DNA of 64,000 nt from Cystobacter ferrugineus (lineage in GTDB: Bacteria > Myxococcota > Myxococcia > Myxococcales > Myxococcaceae): NCBI RefSeq assembly GCF_001887355.1, contig NZ_MPIN01000001.1:907932-971931 (forward strand), in the 5' to 3' direction. The notes beneath the pieces are model-generated. The model saw nothing but the letters and a program-made list of their open reading frames with translations, had not been told where the DNA came from and ran no database searches. This document shows positions 39,720 to 48,894 of this stretch, piece by piece. Within the stretch, counting starts at the first letter, position 1. Each line of letters opens with the position of its first letter. The translations under genes and the position numbers were made by a program.

Positions 39720-40540
39720 CTACGGGAGGGGGAGCCGTCCTGGGCTCCCGAGATGCGCGAGCACTGCGTCCGCGACCCTGCCCGAGGCTTCCCGCGCGGG
39801 GAAGTGACCGACACCGTTGAGCACGAGTCGCTGGTGGGGACCGGTGAAGAACTTCTCCTGTCCCTCGGAGTCCGCCGGTGCGTCGCAGGAGTCGGCGCCA
39901 CCCTGGAGCATCAGCGTGGGCGTGCCGAGTGTCTCCACAGACCGAAGCCGCTCCTGGAGGGCGTCGTAGGGCGGTCGAACGGCTCGGGCCACCAAGCGCC
40001 AGCGATAGGCGTTCAAGGTCACGTCCGCCCAGTCGGGGTTGGCGAAACTCTTCGCTGTCTCCTCGAACTCGGAGTCATCTAACCAACCTGGCGGGCTCCA
40101 CGTGTCCCACTGGATGCGGGCGAAGCCCTTCGGGTCCGCGCGAACGGCCTCGGCGCCCGAGTCCAGGCACATGAACCACTGGTACCAGAACAGGCGCGAT
40201 TGCGAGAAGGAGGGCAGCTTGAACTCGCCGCGTGCCCCCAGTCATGCCCCACGACGGCGAAGCGCTGGAGTCCCAGCGCGTTGGCGAAGTCGATCGCGTC
40301 TCGCGCGAGCGCGACGGCACGACCGTCGCGGAACGTCTCGGAGGAGAGGACGCGTGTCGGGCCGGAGCCCCGGAGGTAGGGCGCGAGCATGCGGTAGCCG
40401 GCTGCGTGGAGCCGTGGTGCGACGTGTCGCCAGCCTCGTACGTCATCCGGCCAGCCATGCAGGAGCAGGAGCACCGGTCCATCCACGGGTCCGCCTGCCT
40501 CGTAGGCGATGTCCAACAACTCGGTCCTGATTCGTTCCAT
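39720..40540 (-). pseudogene. Alpha/beta hydrolase broken by an out-of-frame internal deletion
   Basis: The 5' part, from ATG 40540, encodes LLLLHGWPDDVRGW and AVVGHDWG, the oxyanion and nucleophile-elbow regions of epoxide-hydrolase-like enzymes. At about 40228-40234 this frame is lost, and another frame continues with EFKLPSFSQSRLFWYQWF and the later strands, up to LNGVGHFPAREASG with the catalytic His and the stop at 39720. About 35-40 residues expected between the elbow and the EFKLP segment are missing, and the two frames differ, so the gene is inactivated. Confidence 0.8.
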
Positions 40541-40661
40541 GCGCCTGCGGCATAGCGAGTCGGCCCCTTGGCGTCCACGGTGGGAATTGCGTCCCGTGCC
40601 TTCCATGTAGACTGGTACTCTCTCAGGGGGGCGTGTGGCCCCATCGTGGAGATGGATCGAT

Positions 40662-42878
40662 ATGAAGCTCGGGTGGTGGGTCGTGGTGGCGGCACTCGTG
40701 CTGGCTGGCTGCAAGTCCGAGCGAGAGAAGTACCTGGAGGGAGTGGAAGCGGAGTGGCAGCGGCTCACGGCCAATGAGCCCGCGGCGAACATCGAGCGGG
40801 TGCGCGCCTACGAAGCCTTCCTCACGCGCTATCCCGAAGCCAGCCCCCATGGCAATCCCCACACAGAGGAGGCTCGGCGCCGCATGGGCGAGGCCCAGGC
40901 CCGGCTCGACGCGGAAGCGAAGCTCTTGCAACTCGTCCAGCAGCGGCGCACCCAACTCCTGCCACTGCTCTCCGACACGATCTTCTCGCTGGCGGGCGGT
41001 GCTCGGGATATCGGGCGTGACACCCATCTCATCCATTTGGTGAACCGGGGCGTGCACCTGGTGCGCCGGGGGGTGGTTCGTACGGCCAATTGGGTGGTAG
41101 CCCGCGAATTGCCTCCGCTGAGCCGGCTGCGCGCGGTGATGGGGGCTGCCATTCATGACAAGAAGCGCCGTGCGTACAACCCAGAGTTGCTGCGCGAACT
41201 GCTCGAGGCTGCCTACCTTCCGCCGGGTACTCCCCTGCTCGGCACCACGACGGACGAAATCTTCCCGGTGTTCCGCCGTCGCCTCCGAGTGGAGATGCAA
41301 CTCCACGACTGCCTCGCCGAGCTCGTTGCTCCGCGCATCCCTGAAATCGAGCGCGAGTTCACCACCGCGCTCAAGTCCAAGTCCACGCGCCGCTGGCTGG
41401 ATGACGAGCCCGCCGAACCCGGTGGATGGCACTCCGAACACGCGTGGGATCGTTCCTGGTGGGAGCATCCCAAAGACAGACGCTCCTTCTACGCCTGGGT
41501 GTATTACGAACGTCGGGTCACCTACGTGTGCGGCATCGCCCCCGGGGAATCCTCCCCCTCGGAGGTGGGCTTCTGGATCCGCCGCTTCGAGGATGGCACC
41601 GCGCCTGTGCTCGCCGGGTCTCTCAAGCGCGTCCTGAGCGCCTATGACGGGGATTGGTTGAAGTCGCTCGACCCCTCGTTCGCCCATCCCAAGGTCGCCT
41701 ATCTCGGGGACAAAGCGGTCGAGTACTTCGGTGCGCGTCGGAGGACGGACCCCGCCCGGTTCGAACTGGTCTTCCGCGATTGGAATGACAAGCCCGTGGG
41801 GGAGGACGGCGAGCAGGAAACCCCAGAGGAGCAGACCGTCCCAGAAGGTGACCCGCTCTGGTTCGAGGAACCGGGATCTCGTCCTGAGTATCATGACGGG
41901 AAGACGGGGGACCGGCTCATTCGCCTCGAGGTCCAACTGCGCAGGTTGTTCTTCACGGAGGACAGCAATCAGTTGCTCGCCATCTTCGAGGACCGGCTGG
42001 ACTGGTTGAACGTGGAGACGATGCGTAGCGGAGAACTGGTGCGGAGCGCACGGAGCATACCGACTCCCAGCGGGACGCAAGTGTACGGCGTGGTCCTCAG
42101 CCGTGATGGGCTCACCTTGGCAGTGCAGTACCGGGAGTTCATGAGGCTGGTGGAGATGAATCTGCCGGACGCAGAAGCAAGCGAGAAAACCTCGCGGTTG
42201 GAATTCCGACTCGACCCCATCGCAATCAACGCGGACGCCACGATCCTGGCTGGCTTTGGAGCGAACCAAACGATGGAGGTGCACTTCCTCGGTGCGGCCG
42301 AGAGTCCTGAGCGGAAGGTGGTGCAACTGCCGCTCAAGCCGTTGCCGCTCAAGCCGTCAATGATCGTGCTCCATCCCACGCTGCCATTGCTCGTCGTTGG
42401 CCAAGGGCAGCCCGTGCTGTGGGACTTGAGCACGGGCGAAGAGATTGGCACGGCAGAGGGAGATAGTCTGTCGGATGAGGCGTTCGATGCGGAGGGCAAG
42501 CGGTTGTTCACGGTGAGCGGGGAGTTCGCCACGGAGGATGACGAGAGCGAGGGGATCCTCTCTCGCTTCGATCCAAAGACCCGGACGTTCACCGTCGAGA
42601 AGCGATTCAAGGGGGTTCGCTCAGGCCACTGGCTGCCGAAGGGACGGCTTCTGCTGCGTGAGGGGGACGTCTTCCGGGTGGTAGATGGCAAGACGTTCCA
42701 GACGGTCGGTCGACCGGTGCACGCGGATGGCTTCTCCGCAGCCTCTCCGGATGGGCGCTGGCTACTGCTGGATCTGGAGGACGATATGCTGCTCTGGTCC
42801 CTACCGGCTCCCGAACCCGAGGTGGAAGAGGCGGCAGACGCTGGCACTCGGATCGACGCAGGGGACGCTGGCACTTAG
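40662..42878 (+). CDS. Large lipoprotein, propeller-like C-terminus, tail cut by stop
   Basis: The 738-residue product has a signal with lipobox LAGC. Residues 20-110 are helical, residues 110-400 are unrecognised, and residues 430-715 have WD40-like blades (LFFTEDSNQLLAIFEDRL, LVVGQGQPVLWDLSTGEE, AASPDGRWLLLDLEDD). The last residues are DAG-type repeats (AADAGTRIDAGDAGT) ended by TAG 42876. The same frame stays open for 26 further codons with the same DAG pattern before TAG 42957, so the present stop probably truncates the tail. ATG 40662 follows GGAGATGG. Confidence 0.75.
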   Translation: MKLGWWVVVAALVLAGCKSEREKYLEGVEAEWQRLTANEPAANIERVRAYEAFLTRYPEASPHGNPHTEEARRRMGEAQARLDAEAKLLQLVQQRRTQLLPLLSDTIFSLAGGARDIGRDTHLIHLVNRGVHLVRRGVVRTANWVVARELPPLSRLRAVMGAAIHDKKRRAYNPELLRELLEAAYLPPGTPLLGTTTDEIFPVFRRRLRVEMQLHDCLAELVAPRIPEIEREFTTALKSKSTRRWLDDEPAEPGGWHSEHAWDRSWWEHPKDRRSFYAWVYYERRVTYVCGIAPGESSPSEVGFWIRRFEDGTAPVLAGSLKRVLSAYDGDWLKSLDPSFAHPKVAYLGDKAVEYFGARRRTDPARFELVFRDWNDKPVGEDGEQETPEEQTVPEGDPLWFEEPGSRPEYHDGKTGDRLIRLEVQLRRLFFTEDSNQLLAIFEDRLDWLNVETMRSGELVRSARSIPTPSGTQVYGVVLSRDGLTLAVQYREFMRLVEMNLPDAEASEKTSRLEFRLDPIAINADATILAGFGANQTMEVHFLGAAESPERKVVQLPLKPLPLKPSMIVLHPTLPLLVVGQGQPVLWDLSTGEEIGTAEGDSLSDEAFDAEGKRLFTVSGEFATEDDESEGILSRFDPKTRTFTVEKRFKGVRSGHWLPKGRLLLREGDVFRVVDGKTFQTVGRPVHADGFSAASPDGRWLLLDLEDDMLLWSLPAPEPEVEEAADAGTRIDAGDAGT

Positions 42879-43119
42879 CTCGACGCTGGGTACGTAGGCA
42901 CTCAGACCGAGGCGGCAGACGCTGGCTCTCAGCCCGATTCCGGGGACTCAGGAGCGTAGAAGCTGGTTCAAGGCCTCTGGCTTCCAAGTTCAAGCCACGT
43001 GAATTCCGCTATCGCAGGAAGTGGTCCTGGGTAGTGCCTTGGTGTGGTCCTTCACGGCCATGGCTCGGACAGTCAAGAGAGCAGGATGGGTCTCAACCCG
43101 ATGAGCAATCCGTGCGGTG

Positions 43120-44205
43120 TTAAGCCACCCGGAGATCGTCTACGGTGCTTGGCTCAAGCATTCCACGCTCGCTCGCTTCGGAGACGAATTGCTCGAAGGT
43201 AGCGGAACGTGGCCGCCGCAGGGCTTCTTGGACGTTGTTATCTGGCAAGTCGCCCACCCGCTCGCGCAGATCGCGCCGTTCATCGTCCCAAGCTGACTCA
43301 ACATGGTCGCGGACATCTTCTCGGTACTGCCACCACCTGGAGTCGCTTCGGAATGTATCGAGCATTTGCTTGGCGTTGGATTCCTCCAGGCAATTGAGCA
43401 AATGGGTCATCGCAACCCTCGGACTCAGGCCAAAGGTGGCGGCCACATCCTGGGCGGCATCCCAGTACCAGTCTTTTCCTCGGGGGTAGGCACCCGCCAA
43501 TTGCTGCACTTCATCGAGGGGCGCCAACAAGTACACCGCGAATGCATTGGCGAAGCGTTCGCCCTCGCCCGACAACAACTTGTCATCTTTGACCAGTAGG
43601 GTACAGGTGAACGTAGGCTGTCCCCCGAGTGACTCCAGCAAGTGACCAAGTTGGTGTGCAACAGCGAATCGCAGCACACCGATATCCCCCATCACCACCT
43701 GCGGACTCAGCCCGATCACTGGTGCTGCCCCGGACCCTAAACCCAATTCCCCCAGCATCTGCTCAAAGGGAAACACCATCGCCAGTGGGCTTGATGCGGT
43801 CCGGTCCAGCAGATGCGATAGCGGCAGTCGTGTCTCTCCTTTCCGAAGAGTCAGCAACTCCCGCGTTTTCTGTGCGGCGAATTGGGCGCGTTTCCACTCC
43901 GGCAAGCCTGGAAAGCGAATGGGCGAATAAGTCGAAGCAATCTCGCGCAAACCAACGCGCACGTCTTGCCATCGTGACAGGCGTTCCGTCTTGCCGAGCA
44001 GTCGCTCCAGTTCCGCCAGTTGGGTAGCCATCAGCGTCAACCGTGGCCGATGAGCTTCAGCGATACTTGCGATGGCATGTTCCTGCGGTGGTGCTTGCGC
44101 CGCTTGGGCGAACTCGTTGAGCACTTTCTCCTCGGCAGGTAGGTTCGCCCGGAAGTTCTCGTCGGGTGCCGCCTCTCCACGCATGATCGCTTCCATCACC
44201 CTCAT
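43120..44205 (-). CDS. HQLGH metallopeptidase-like protein (ImmA/IrrE-like), downstream half
   Basis: From ATG 44205 a 361-residue frame runs to 43120. Residues 190-230 contain VLRFAVAHQLGHLLE, an HExxH-type zinc site with Gln in place of the usual Glu, followed at the right distance by EGERFANAFAVYLLAP, which would supply the third ligand (E) of ImmA/IrrE peptidases. The N-terminal 170 residues are helical. A GGGGG tract at 44207-44211 separates this frame from the upstream coding frame; one base less would fuse both into a single gene of about 515 residues. As it stands, the start is uncertain and the catalytic Glu is missing. Confidence 0.65.
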   Translation of the reverse strand: MRVMEAIMRGEAAPDENFRANLPAEEKVLNEFAQAAQAPPQEHAIASIAEAHRPRLTLMATQLAELERLLGKTERLSRWQDVRVGLREIASTYSPIRFPGLPEWKRAQFAAQKTRELLTLRKGETRLPLSHLLDRTASSPLAMVFPFEQMLGELGLGSGAAPVIGLSPQVVMGDIGVLRFAVAHQLGHLLESLGGQPTFTCTLLVKDDKLLSGEGERFANAFAVYLLAPLDEVQQLAGAYPRGKDWYWDAAQDVAATFGLSPRVAMTHLLNCLEESNAKQMLDTFRSDSRWWQYREDVRDHVESAWDDERRDLRERVGDLPDNNVQEALRRPRSATFEQFVSEASERGMLEPSTVDDLRVA

Positions 44206-44680
44206 CGGGGGCTGGCAGGCTGTACTGCTCGATTTTCTGACGGTGCACATCTTTGTCCCACCCCATGAACCGGCCTGCGCCCCTCGAGTCCCAAGGAACA
44301 GATACCCGGCTATTCCTGAAATCTTCGACCGGTCCGAAAGCCAGGACGATGGGAGGTGCCGAGTACGAGGCAATCCCGAAGGCGGCGAACACACAAAGGT
44401 CGAGCCCTAGTTCGGCTCGTCCCGCCTTGGGTCCGGCCAATTCCAAGGTGAGCCGACCGGATGCAAGGACCTCCTCGGCTTCCCGCAGCGGCTCGCCGAG
44501 CCGGTGAAACAAGGGGAGCTCTGGTAGGGAGGACGCGAAGGCGTGGTCCTGCCATCCGGTCTTTGGCGGTACCAAGCCGTTACGATGCGCTGCGAGCGCT
44601 TGGAGGAGTAGGGCCAGATCTCCCATAAAGAGATTTTCTTCATACCACGGTCCGATGGGAAGCCCGCATTCCGGTTGCAA
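44057..44680 (-). pseudogene. Upstream half of the metallopeptidase gene, frameshifted
   Basis: Coding character is clear from 44680 to about 44210 (LALLLQALAAHRNGL, LPLFHRLGEPLREAEEVL, FGPVEDFRNSRVSVPWD). Past 44210 the frame only overlaps the metallopeptidase in an alternative frame to a stop at 44057. No ATG start fits: TTG 44680 is the first possible, preceded in frame by a Cys cluster CYRCASCP and a stop. The two halves together probably made one protein; now the 5' end lacks a good start and the middle is shifted. Confidence 0.55.
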
Positions 44681-45288
44681 GGGGCAACTTGCGCACCGGT
44701 AACACTTCGCGTGACGGCTGCGCCTGGGTGTGCTTATCTGGTAAGTAGGGGGGCGTCATCTGAGGACCACTACTTTGCTGGTCCCTTTTCTGCCCGTGCT
44801 TGTGTCCTTGGTGGCCCTGGCCAAGGAGCGTGAGCCCGACGAGCGGAGCATCTACCGGTTGAGCCATCCCCAGGCCGCAAGGCGCCGACGTGTACCTGGT
44901 CGGCCGCTCGTGGCGGTTTCTCCCCCGGGGGTATAGGGTGAGGGCATCCTCCTTCGGTCGACGGACTGGTGCGGAGGGTACATGAGGACACTGCGGCCGA
45001 TTGCGTTGCTTCGTTGCTACAGTAGGCTCGCGTTGGGTCGAGTTCGCCGGATGCTTTGAGAGGGATGGCCCCTCGTTTGGTGAGCGGGCGCTGTTGCGCT
45101 TCTCCCGACGCTGCTTCCCCTCACGTCGCACTGACTTGGCGCAGTCCCGCTCCGCATACCAAGCGTCCAGCGCTGACAGTCAGCAGTCGTGTCGGAGATG
45201 GCTTTCGGAGTGGGCGGGGCTGGTTTTCCCCTGAGCGCCTCGTGGAAGGCGCCCAGGGAGTGCTTGCCGCTTCTGTCCACCCGAGATG
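44681..45288. other. 608-bp region with no supported gene
   Basis: No frame here shows a convincing start, codon use or family. A plus-strand hydrophobic stretch (about 44755-44936, stop 44936) could encode a small membrane peptide but has only CTG or TTG starts. Short frames on both strands around 45020-45280 are unlike any known family. The stretch lies upstream of the broken metallopeptidase and downstream of the chitosanase and is probably decayed sequence. Confidence 0.4.
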
Positions 45289-46653
45289 CTAGTTGCAGGA
45301 GTACGTATAGCTACCCGGCGTGCTCCAGGTGCCATCCGGGTTGATCTGCCGCACGGTGTAGCCGCTGCTCGGGTAGGTCGTGCCCCAGCAGTCCCGGGCG
45401 CGCACGTCGTTGCGGACGGCGGTGGACAGGTCCCAGTTGCCCTGGCGGCGCAGCTTCTCGTAGAGGGCGACGCGGTCCACGGCCTCGCGCCACGTGGAGT
45501 CGTTGTAGAGCACGTCCCGGCGCTTCTCGAGGAACTTCTGCAGGAAGGCGCTCTCGGTGATGCCATTGCGGCCAATCGCGGGAGCCGTCTGGCTGGTATT
45601 GCCCAGGGCGTTGTTGGCCGCCCGGATGAACTCCCCGAGCGTGCCGTGGTTGATGTACGCGTCGTAGAAGGCGGCCTTGGACAGCGCCGTGGTGAGGCCC
45701 CACTTCCTGGCCTCGTTCATCGCGGGCGTGAAGTACAGCCGGTCGACCACCTGATCCTGGCAGCTCTTGAAGTCCGCCCGGGTGGTGGTGTTGTTGTAGC
45801 TGGCGGCCCAATCACTCCGCCAGTTGCCGATGACATCCAGCTCGGACGTCGACGCCTGGTTCTGACCGGTCGACAGGAAGCGATTGTTGATGGTGGTCAG
45901 CCCCGGCATGTACTTGGCCAAGAGGTTGCCATTGCTCGCGCTGCGCAGGGCCTGGTAGCACTGCACGACCTGGATCGCGTCACCCGTGCCCGTGCAGAAG
46001 CCCGCGCGCCCGTTCGTGTAGCCCCGGCCGTCGCCGATGTTCTCGGCGTACGCGTAGTCGAGCGTCGGGGTGTCGTTCTCCCAGATGCTGGTGATGCCCT
46101 CGGCCACCTTCTTCTGGTTGGCCGTCATCCCCGTGCCGCCATCCGTGCCGGTGCCACCGTCCGTTCCCGTACCGCCGTCGGAGCCGGTGCCACCGTCCGA
46201 CCCGCTGCCACCGCAGCTCGGGTCGCTGATCTGCACGTTGCCGGCGGTGAACGAGTTGTTGGAGGTGGTGGAGTAGTAGAACGTGTAGGACGCGTTCACG
46301 CCCACCGTCAGCGCCGACGTCCGTGAGTAGGTGCACGTCGTGCCGCTCTGGGTGTGCGACCAGCCCGGCTCGTCATGGTCACACGTCACGCCGCTGGGGA
46401 CCGTGAAGGCGATGCGCGGGCTCGTCATGGCGCTCGTGCCCGTGTTCTTGAAGATGATCGTCCCCCAGTAGTCCGGGCCGTCGTAGGTGTTCGTCGTGAT
46501 GAAGTACGAGCAGGCCGCCAGCTCCTGGCTCAGTGCTCCCGACTCCTCCGCGAAGTCCTCGGCCGTGCCGCAGGCGGCGAGTGAGACGGCCATTCCCACG
46601 AGGGCCAGGTGACGGCCGCCCGTGCGCGGTGTTCCGTGTCGATGATGGCTCAT
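45289..46653 (-). CDS. Secreted GH46 chitosanase with N-terminal carbohydrate-binding-like domain
   Basis: The 454-residue enzyme begins with a lipoprotein-type signal (LAAC). Residues 45-148 form a beta-sandwich like a CBM2 or related domain with paired Cys, then a linker of four SDGGTG/TDGGTG repeats. From residue 177 the GH46 fold follows: candidate proton donor E192 in SIWENDT and D208 in IGDGRGYTNGRAGF, the diagnostic chitosanase strand. Such enzymes cut deacetylated chitin in fungal walls. AAGGAA lies before ATG 46653. It stands alone between the gene-poor stretch and the MoxR operon. Confidence 0.9.
   Translation of the reverse strand: MSHHRHGTPRTGGRHLALVGMAVSLAACGTAEDFAEESGALSQELAACSYFITTNTYDGPDYWGTIIFKNTGTSAMTSPRIAFTVPSGVTCDHDEPGWSHTQSGTTCTYSRTSALTVGVNASYTFYYSTTSNNSFTAGNVQISDPSCGGSGSDGGTGSDGGTGTDGGTGTDGGTGMTANQKKVAEGITSIWENDTPTLDYAYAENIGDGRGYTNGRAGFCTGTGDAIQVVQCYQALRSASNGNLLAKYMPGLTTINNRFLSTGQNQASTSELDVIGNWRSDWAASYNNTTTRADFKSCQDQVVDRLYFTPAMNEARKWGLTTALSKAAFYDAYINHGTLGEFIRAANNALGNTSQTAPAIGRNGITESAFLQKFLEKRRDVLYNDSTWREAVDRVALYEKLRRQGNWDLSTAVRNDVRARDCWGTTYPSSGYTVRQINPDGTWSTPGSYTYSCN
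46132..46213. repeat. Tandem linker repeat in the chitosanase gene
   Basis: About four 18-base units encode alternating SDGGTG/TDGGTG between the binding-like and catalytic domains. The units differ mainly at wobble positions, so the linker is under protein-level selection rather than freshly expanded. Confidence 0.75.
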
Positions 46654-46797
46654 GATCGGCGTTCCTTTCTTGCCGCGGTGGCCTCCTTGGGGTGGAAGGC
46701 ACGTTCTCCAGGCGGGGGCCTGGACGCGGGGAACGCTACGTAAGCATGATTTACCTGGTTCACGCGAAGGGAAATCTCCTTCGCGTGCGGTCCGGGA

Positions 46798-48894
46798 CTA
46801 CTTCCGCAGCAGGGTGCCCTCGAGGAAGAAGGCGATGGCGGCGGCGACGATGAGCCACGTCCACAGGGGCACGGGAGGACGCTCCGCGTCCGTGCTCGAG
46901 GCCTTCACGGTCTCCTCGCCGAAGTGGGCGGCGAGCGTGTCCTGGGGCAGCCGGGACAGGTCGCTCTCGGCGGGGTCGAGCGTGGAGGCGAAGGCGAGCG
47001 CGGGCACGGGTTGGCCATCCGCGCCCAGCACGGAGAAGGTCCCGGGCTGCTCGACGGGGCCCACCACCACGGTGCCATCGGGCTGCGGCTTGAAGGGCAC
47101 CTCCTGGCCGTCCGGTGCCTTCACCGTGGACACCGTCTGGGTACCCTCGGGGCGCAGGGCGAGCGTCTCGCCCACGCGCACGCGCTGCTCCTCGCGCTCC
47201 TCCAGCGAGCCGGTGAGGTACGCCGCGAAGCGCTGCATGAGGGGCAGGAAGCTCGTGCGGATGGGGAAGTCGGTCCAGTCCCGGTCCACGGTGCTGGTGA
47301 AGAGCGCCACGCGGCCCTTGCCCCGCCGCGCCACCGCCACCGCGGGGGCGCCGTCCTGGTACGTCGCCAGCACCTGGTTGGTGCCCTCCGTGGCCCCGCT
47401 GCCCTCTGCCTCCAGCAGCATGTACCGGTAGAAGTGTGCCCCCGTGAGTCCTTCCTCCGCGCGGCCGGTGAAGGGCGCGAAGAGGGGGTGCTCGGTGGTC
47501 ACCTGCGCGAGCTTCTCCGCCTTGTCCTCGGCGGAGGGGTCATCGCGCTCCACGCTCGTGCGCACCAGCCGCAGCGGGCGGGGCAGGAGCGCGCCCAGGC
47601 GCGTGTTGTACGCCTCCGGGTCCACGTGGTCGCCCATGCTCACGAACAGCCCGCCCCCGTTCTCCACGAAGGCGCGCAGCTTCGCCGCCTCCGCCTGATC
47701 CGGCGCCGTCACGTTCAACAGCAGCACCAGGTCATACGGGGTGAGGTCCTCGCGCCAGCCGGCCTCGGCGTCGCGCACCACCGCCTGCACGGGCGAGCCC
47801 GGCGCCGACAGCGCCGCTTCCACGAAGAAGGCCTCGTCCCGGTAGCGCGTGGCGTTGGGCGAGCCGTTCACCACCAGGGCCTTCAAGGGCCGGGGCACCG
47901 CGAGCACGAAGGCCCGCCGGTCATCCTCGGCCAGCCCGTCGGGCGTGAGTGTGCCCTCGCCGGTGATCGTGCCGCCCTGGGTGAAGCGCACCGTGAGCGA
48001 CTTCTGCGCCGTGCCGTGGGCGGGCACGTCCACGAAGCCCTTGCCCAGCGTGGTGTCTCCCACGCGCACCGCCGCCTCCAGATCCTTGAAGGGCGCGTCC
48101 CCGTGGTTCTTCACCGTGAAGGTGAACTGGAAGGCGCGGGGGCCGGCTTGCAGCGCGGGCTCCACCTTCAGGTCCACCAGCGCGTGGTTGGGCAGGGCAT
48201 CCCGGCCCGCGTCGCGCAGCACCACCTCGGGCCGCACCGCCTCGCCCGTGGGCCCCTTCACCGTGGGCGCCGGGGACTCGAGCCGCAGCGAGCCCGCCGT
48301 CAGGTCCGACACCACCACGAGGCGCTTGCCCGCCAGCGGGCTCTCCTCCAGCGAGCGCGCCGCCAGGTCCAGGCAGCGCGACAGGTCCGCCGCGGCGTAG
48401 GTGGGCCGGGCCTCGTCGATGAGCTGCCGCAGCCGCGGCCGGTCGAAGGCGGGGGCCACGGGCGCCTCGGGCGCGTGCGTGCACACCAGCACCGTCGCGG
48501 GCTCCTCGGGGCGCAGGTCCGCCAGCGCGTCGCGCGCCTCGTCCCGGCCGCGCTCGAAGAGCGAGGTGCCATCCGACCAGCGCATGGAGAGCGACGCGTC
48601 CAGCACGATGGCCGTGGCCGCCGGGCCCTTCACCGCCACGGCCGCGTCCGCGTCGCGCCGGAACTCCGGCATGGCGAGCGCGATGGGCAGGGCGAGCAGG
48701 ATGAGGGTGCGCAGCGCGTAGAGCAGCAGCCGCTTGAGCTTGAGCCGGCTCGCGGTGCGCTTCTGGCTGCGCAGCACGAAGGCCATGGGTCCGAAGGGGT
48801 GGGGCCGGGGCCGGCGCCGGTCGAAGAGGTGCACGAGCAGCGGGATGAGCGCCGCCAGTGCGCCGAGCAGCATCCAGGGGTGCGCGAAGGTCAC
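46798..48894 (-). CDS. BatA-type membrane protein with vWA-like region
   Basis: The 698-residue protein starts with the BatA N-terminal segment (HPWMLLGALAALIPLLVHLF, then FVLRSQKRTASRLKLKRLL) with two membrane helices, followed by a von Willebrand A-type domain (VLDASLSMRWSDG, residues 95-250), beta-rich domains and a C-terminal helix (LWTWLIVAAAIAFFLEG). It overlaps the DUF58 gene by four bases (ATGA), as in the MoxR-DUF58-vWA operons of many bacteria. Such operons are linked to envelope stress tolerance or assembly of secreted complexes; the client here is unknown. Confidence 0.85.
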   Translation of the reverse strand: MTFAHPWMLLGALAALIPLLVHLFDRRRPRPHPFGPMAFVLRSQKRTASRLKLKRLLLYALRTLILLALPIALAMPEFRRDADAAVAVKGPAATAIVLDASLSMRWSDGTSLFERGRDEARDALADLRPEEPATVLVCTHAPEAPVAPAFDRPRLRQLIDEARPTYAAADLSRCLDLAARSLEESPLAGKRLVVVSDLTAGSLRLESPAPTVKGPTGEAVRPEVVLRDAGRDALPNHALVDLKVEPALQAGPRAFQFTFTVKNHGDAPFKDLEAAVRVGDTTLGKGFVDVPAHGTAQKSLTVRFTQGGTITGEGTLTPDGLAEDDRRAFVLAVPRPLKALVVNGSPNATRYRDEAFFVEAALSAPGSPVQAVVRDAEAGWREDLTPYDLVLLLNVTAPDQAEAAKLRAFVENGGGLFVSMGDHVDPEAYNTRLGALLPRPLRLVRTSVERDDPSAEDKAEKLAQVTTEHPLFAPFTGRAEEGLTGAHFYRYMLLEAEGSGATEGTNQVLATYQDGAPAVAVARRGKGRVALFTSTVDRDWTDFPIRTSFLPLMQRFAAYLTGSLEEREEQRVRVGETLALRPEGTQTVSTVKAPDGQEVPFKPQPDGTVVVGPVEQPGTFSVLGADGQPVPALAFASTLDPAESDLSRLPQDTLAAHFGEETVKASSTDAERPPVPLWTWLIVAAAIAFFLEGTLLRK

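Noticed and set aside
44755-44936. Plus-strand hydrophobic peptide frame
   Set aside because: Only CTG or TTG starts, no ribosome site and no similarity that I can recognise.
44640-45131. 163-residue minus-strand frame in the gene-poor region
   Set aside because: Composition is basic and repetitive without domains and it overlaps the better-supported metallopeptidase half.
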